From assembly GCF_014648115.1 (NCBI RefSeq), contig NZ_BMQM01000031.1, positions 1-42,290 of the forward strand: a stretch of 42,290 bases of DNA, written 5' to 3'. Made by a program: the position numbers and the translations under genes. The notes beneath the pieces were generated by a model. The model saw only the letters and a list, made by a program, of their open reading frames with translations, was not told the DNA's origin and did no database searches. This document shows positions 42,208-42,290 of the stretch, in pieces. The stretch's first letter is position 1. Each line of letters starts with the position of its first letter. The stretch comes from Deinococcus seoulensis. Its GTDB lineage: Bacteria; Deinococcota; Deinococci; Deinococcales; Deinococcaceae.

Positions 42208-42290
42208 TCAATGGCCCACTGATCAATAGAGCGTTTGTCATAAGAATGCCGATGGATGGGCGTGCCGGAACCACCCAAAGATGTTTTGAG

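Overview
The window looks like a chromosomal segment of a Deinococcus species or close relative (Deinococcota). It is very GC-rich. It carries a homocitrate synthase of the alpha-aminoadipate lysine pathway known from Deinococcus/Thermus, a Rex repressor, and many genes whose start codon lies 6-8 nt after a TANNNT -10 box. That spacing is the signature of the leaderless mRNAs known to be common in Deinococcus. The species call is inference; no rRNA or tRNA gene was seen.

Positions 1-8461 are the late end of a prophage, all on the + strand. They hold a tail protein cut by the window edge, a second tail-associated protein, a long tail fibre ending in an SGNH hydrolase domain, and an AT-rich two-gene insert (a zinc metallopeptidase of HExxH type plus a 79-residue protein). 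A lysis region follows, with three small membrane proteins, an Amidase_2 endolysin and one more small protein. No integrase or att site is visible, so the right border is only bracketed between about 8402 and 8991.

Positions 8562-25063 hold a small Pro/Arg-rich membrane protein, leuS (- strand) behind a probable attenuator, a small membrane protein, an ABC exporter pair, hpt, then trpC/MBL hydrolase, a TVP38-like membrane protein, purM/histidine phosphatase, a nitronate monooxygenase, meaB/ICMT-like protein, an uncharacterised gene and a fosmidomycin-resistance-type MFS pump. Positions 25155-29841 hold a flavin monooxygenase divergent from a glycolate oxidase operon in the order glcF-glcD-glcE. 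Positions 30017-37250 hold a secreted cyclic-nucleotide phosphodiesterase/nucleotidase facing a four-gene - strand operon (TPR protein, SPOR protein, Rex, lipoprotein). The window ends with rlmN, a PhzF-like protein, homocitrate synthase and a divergent MATE transporter.

The most interesting material is regulatory or accessory. The leuS leader combines a leaderless 13-codon peptide with mutually exclusive hairpins. Several loci (meaB, glcF, the small gene at 11.7-12.1 kb, and the phage lysis genes) have a tiny ORF whose TGA overlaps the start codon of the real gene. The prophage carries a moron-like metallopeptidase cassette. Two families of dispersed intergenic repeats are present, one of them forming a perfect 22-bp inverted repeat.
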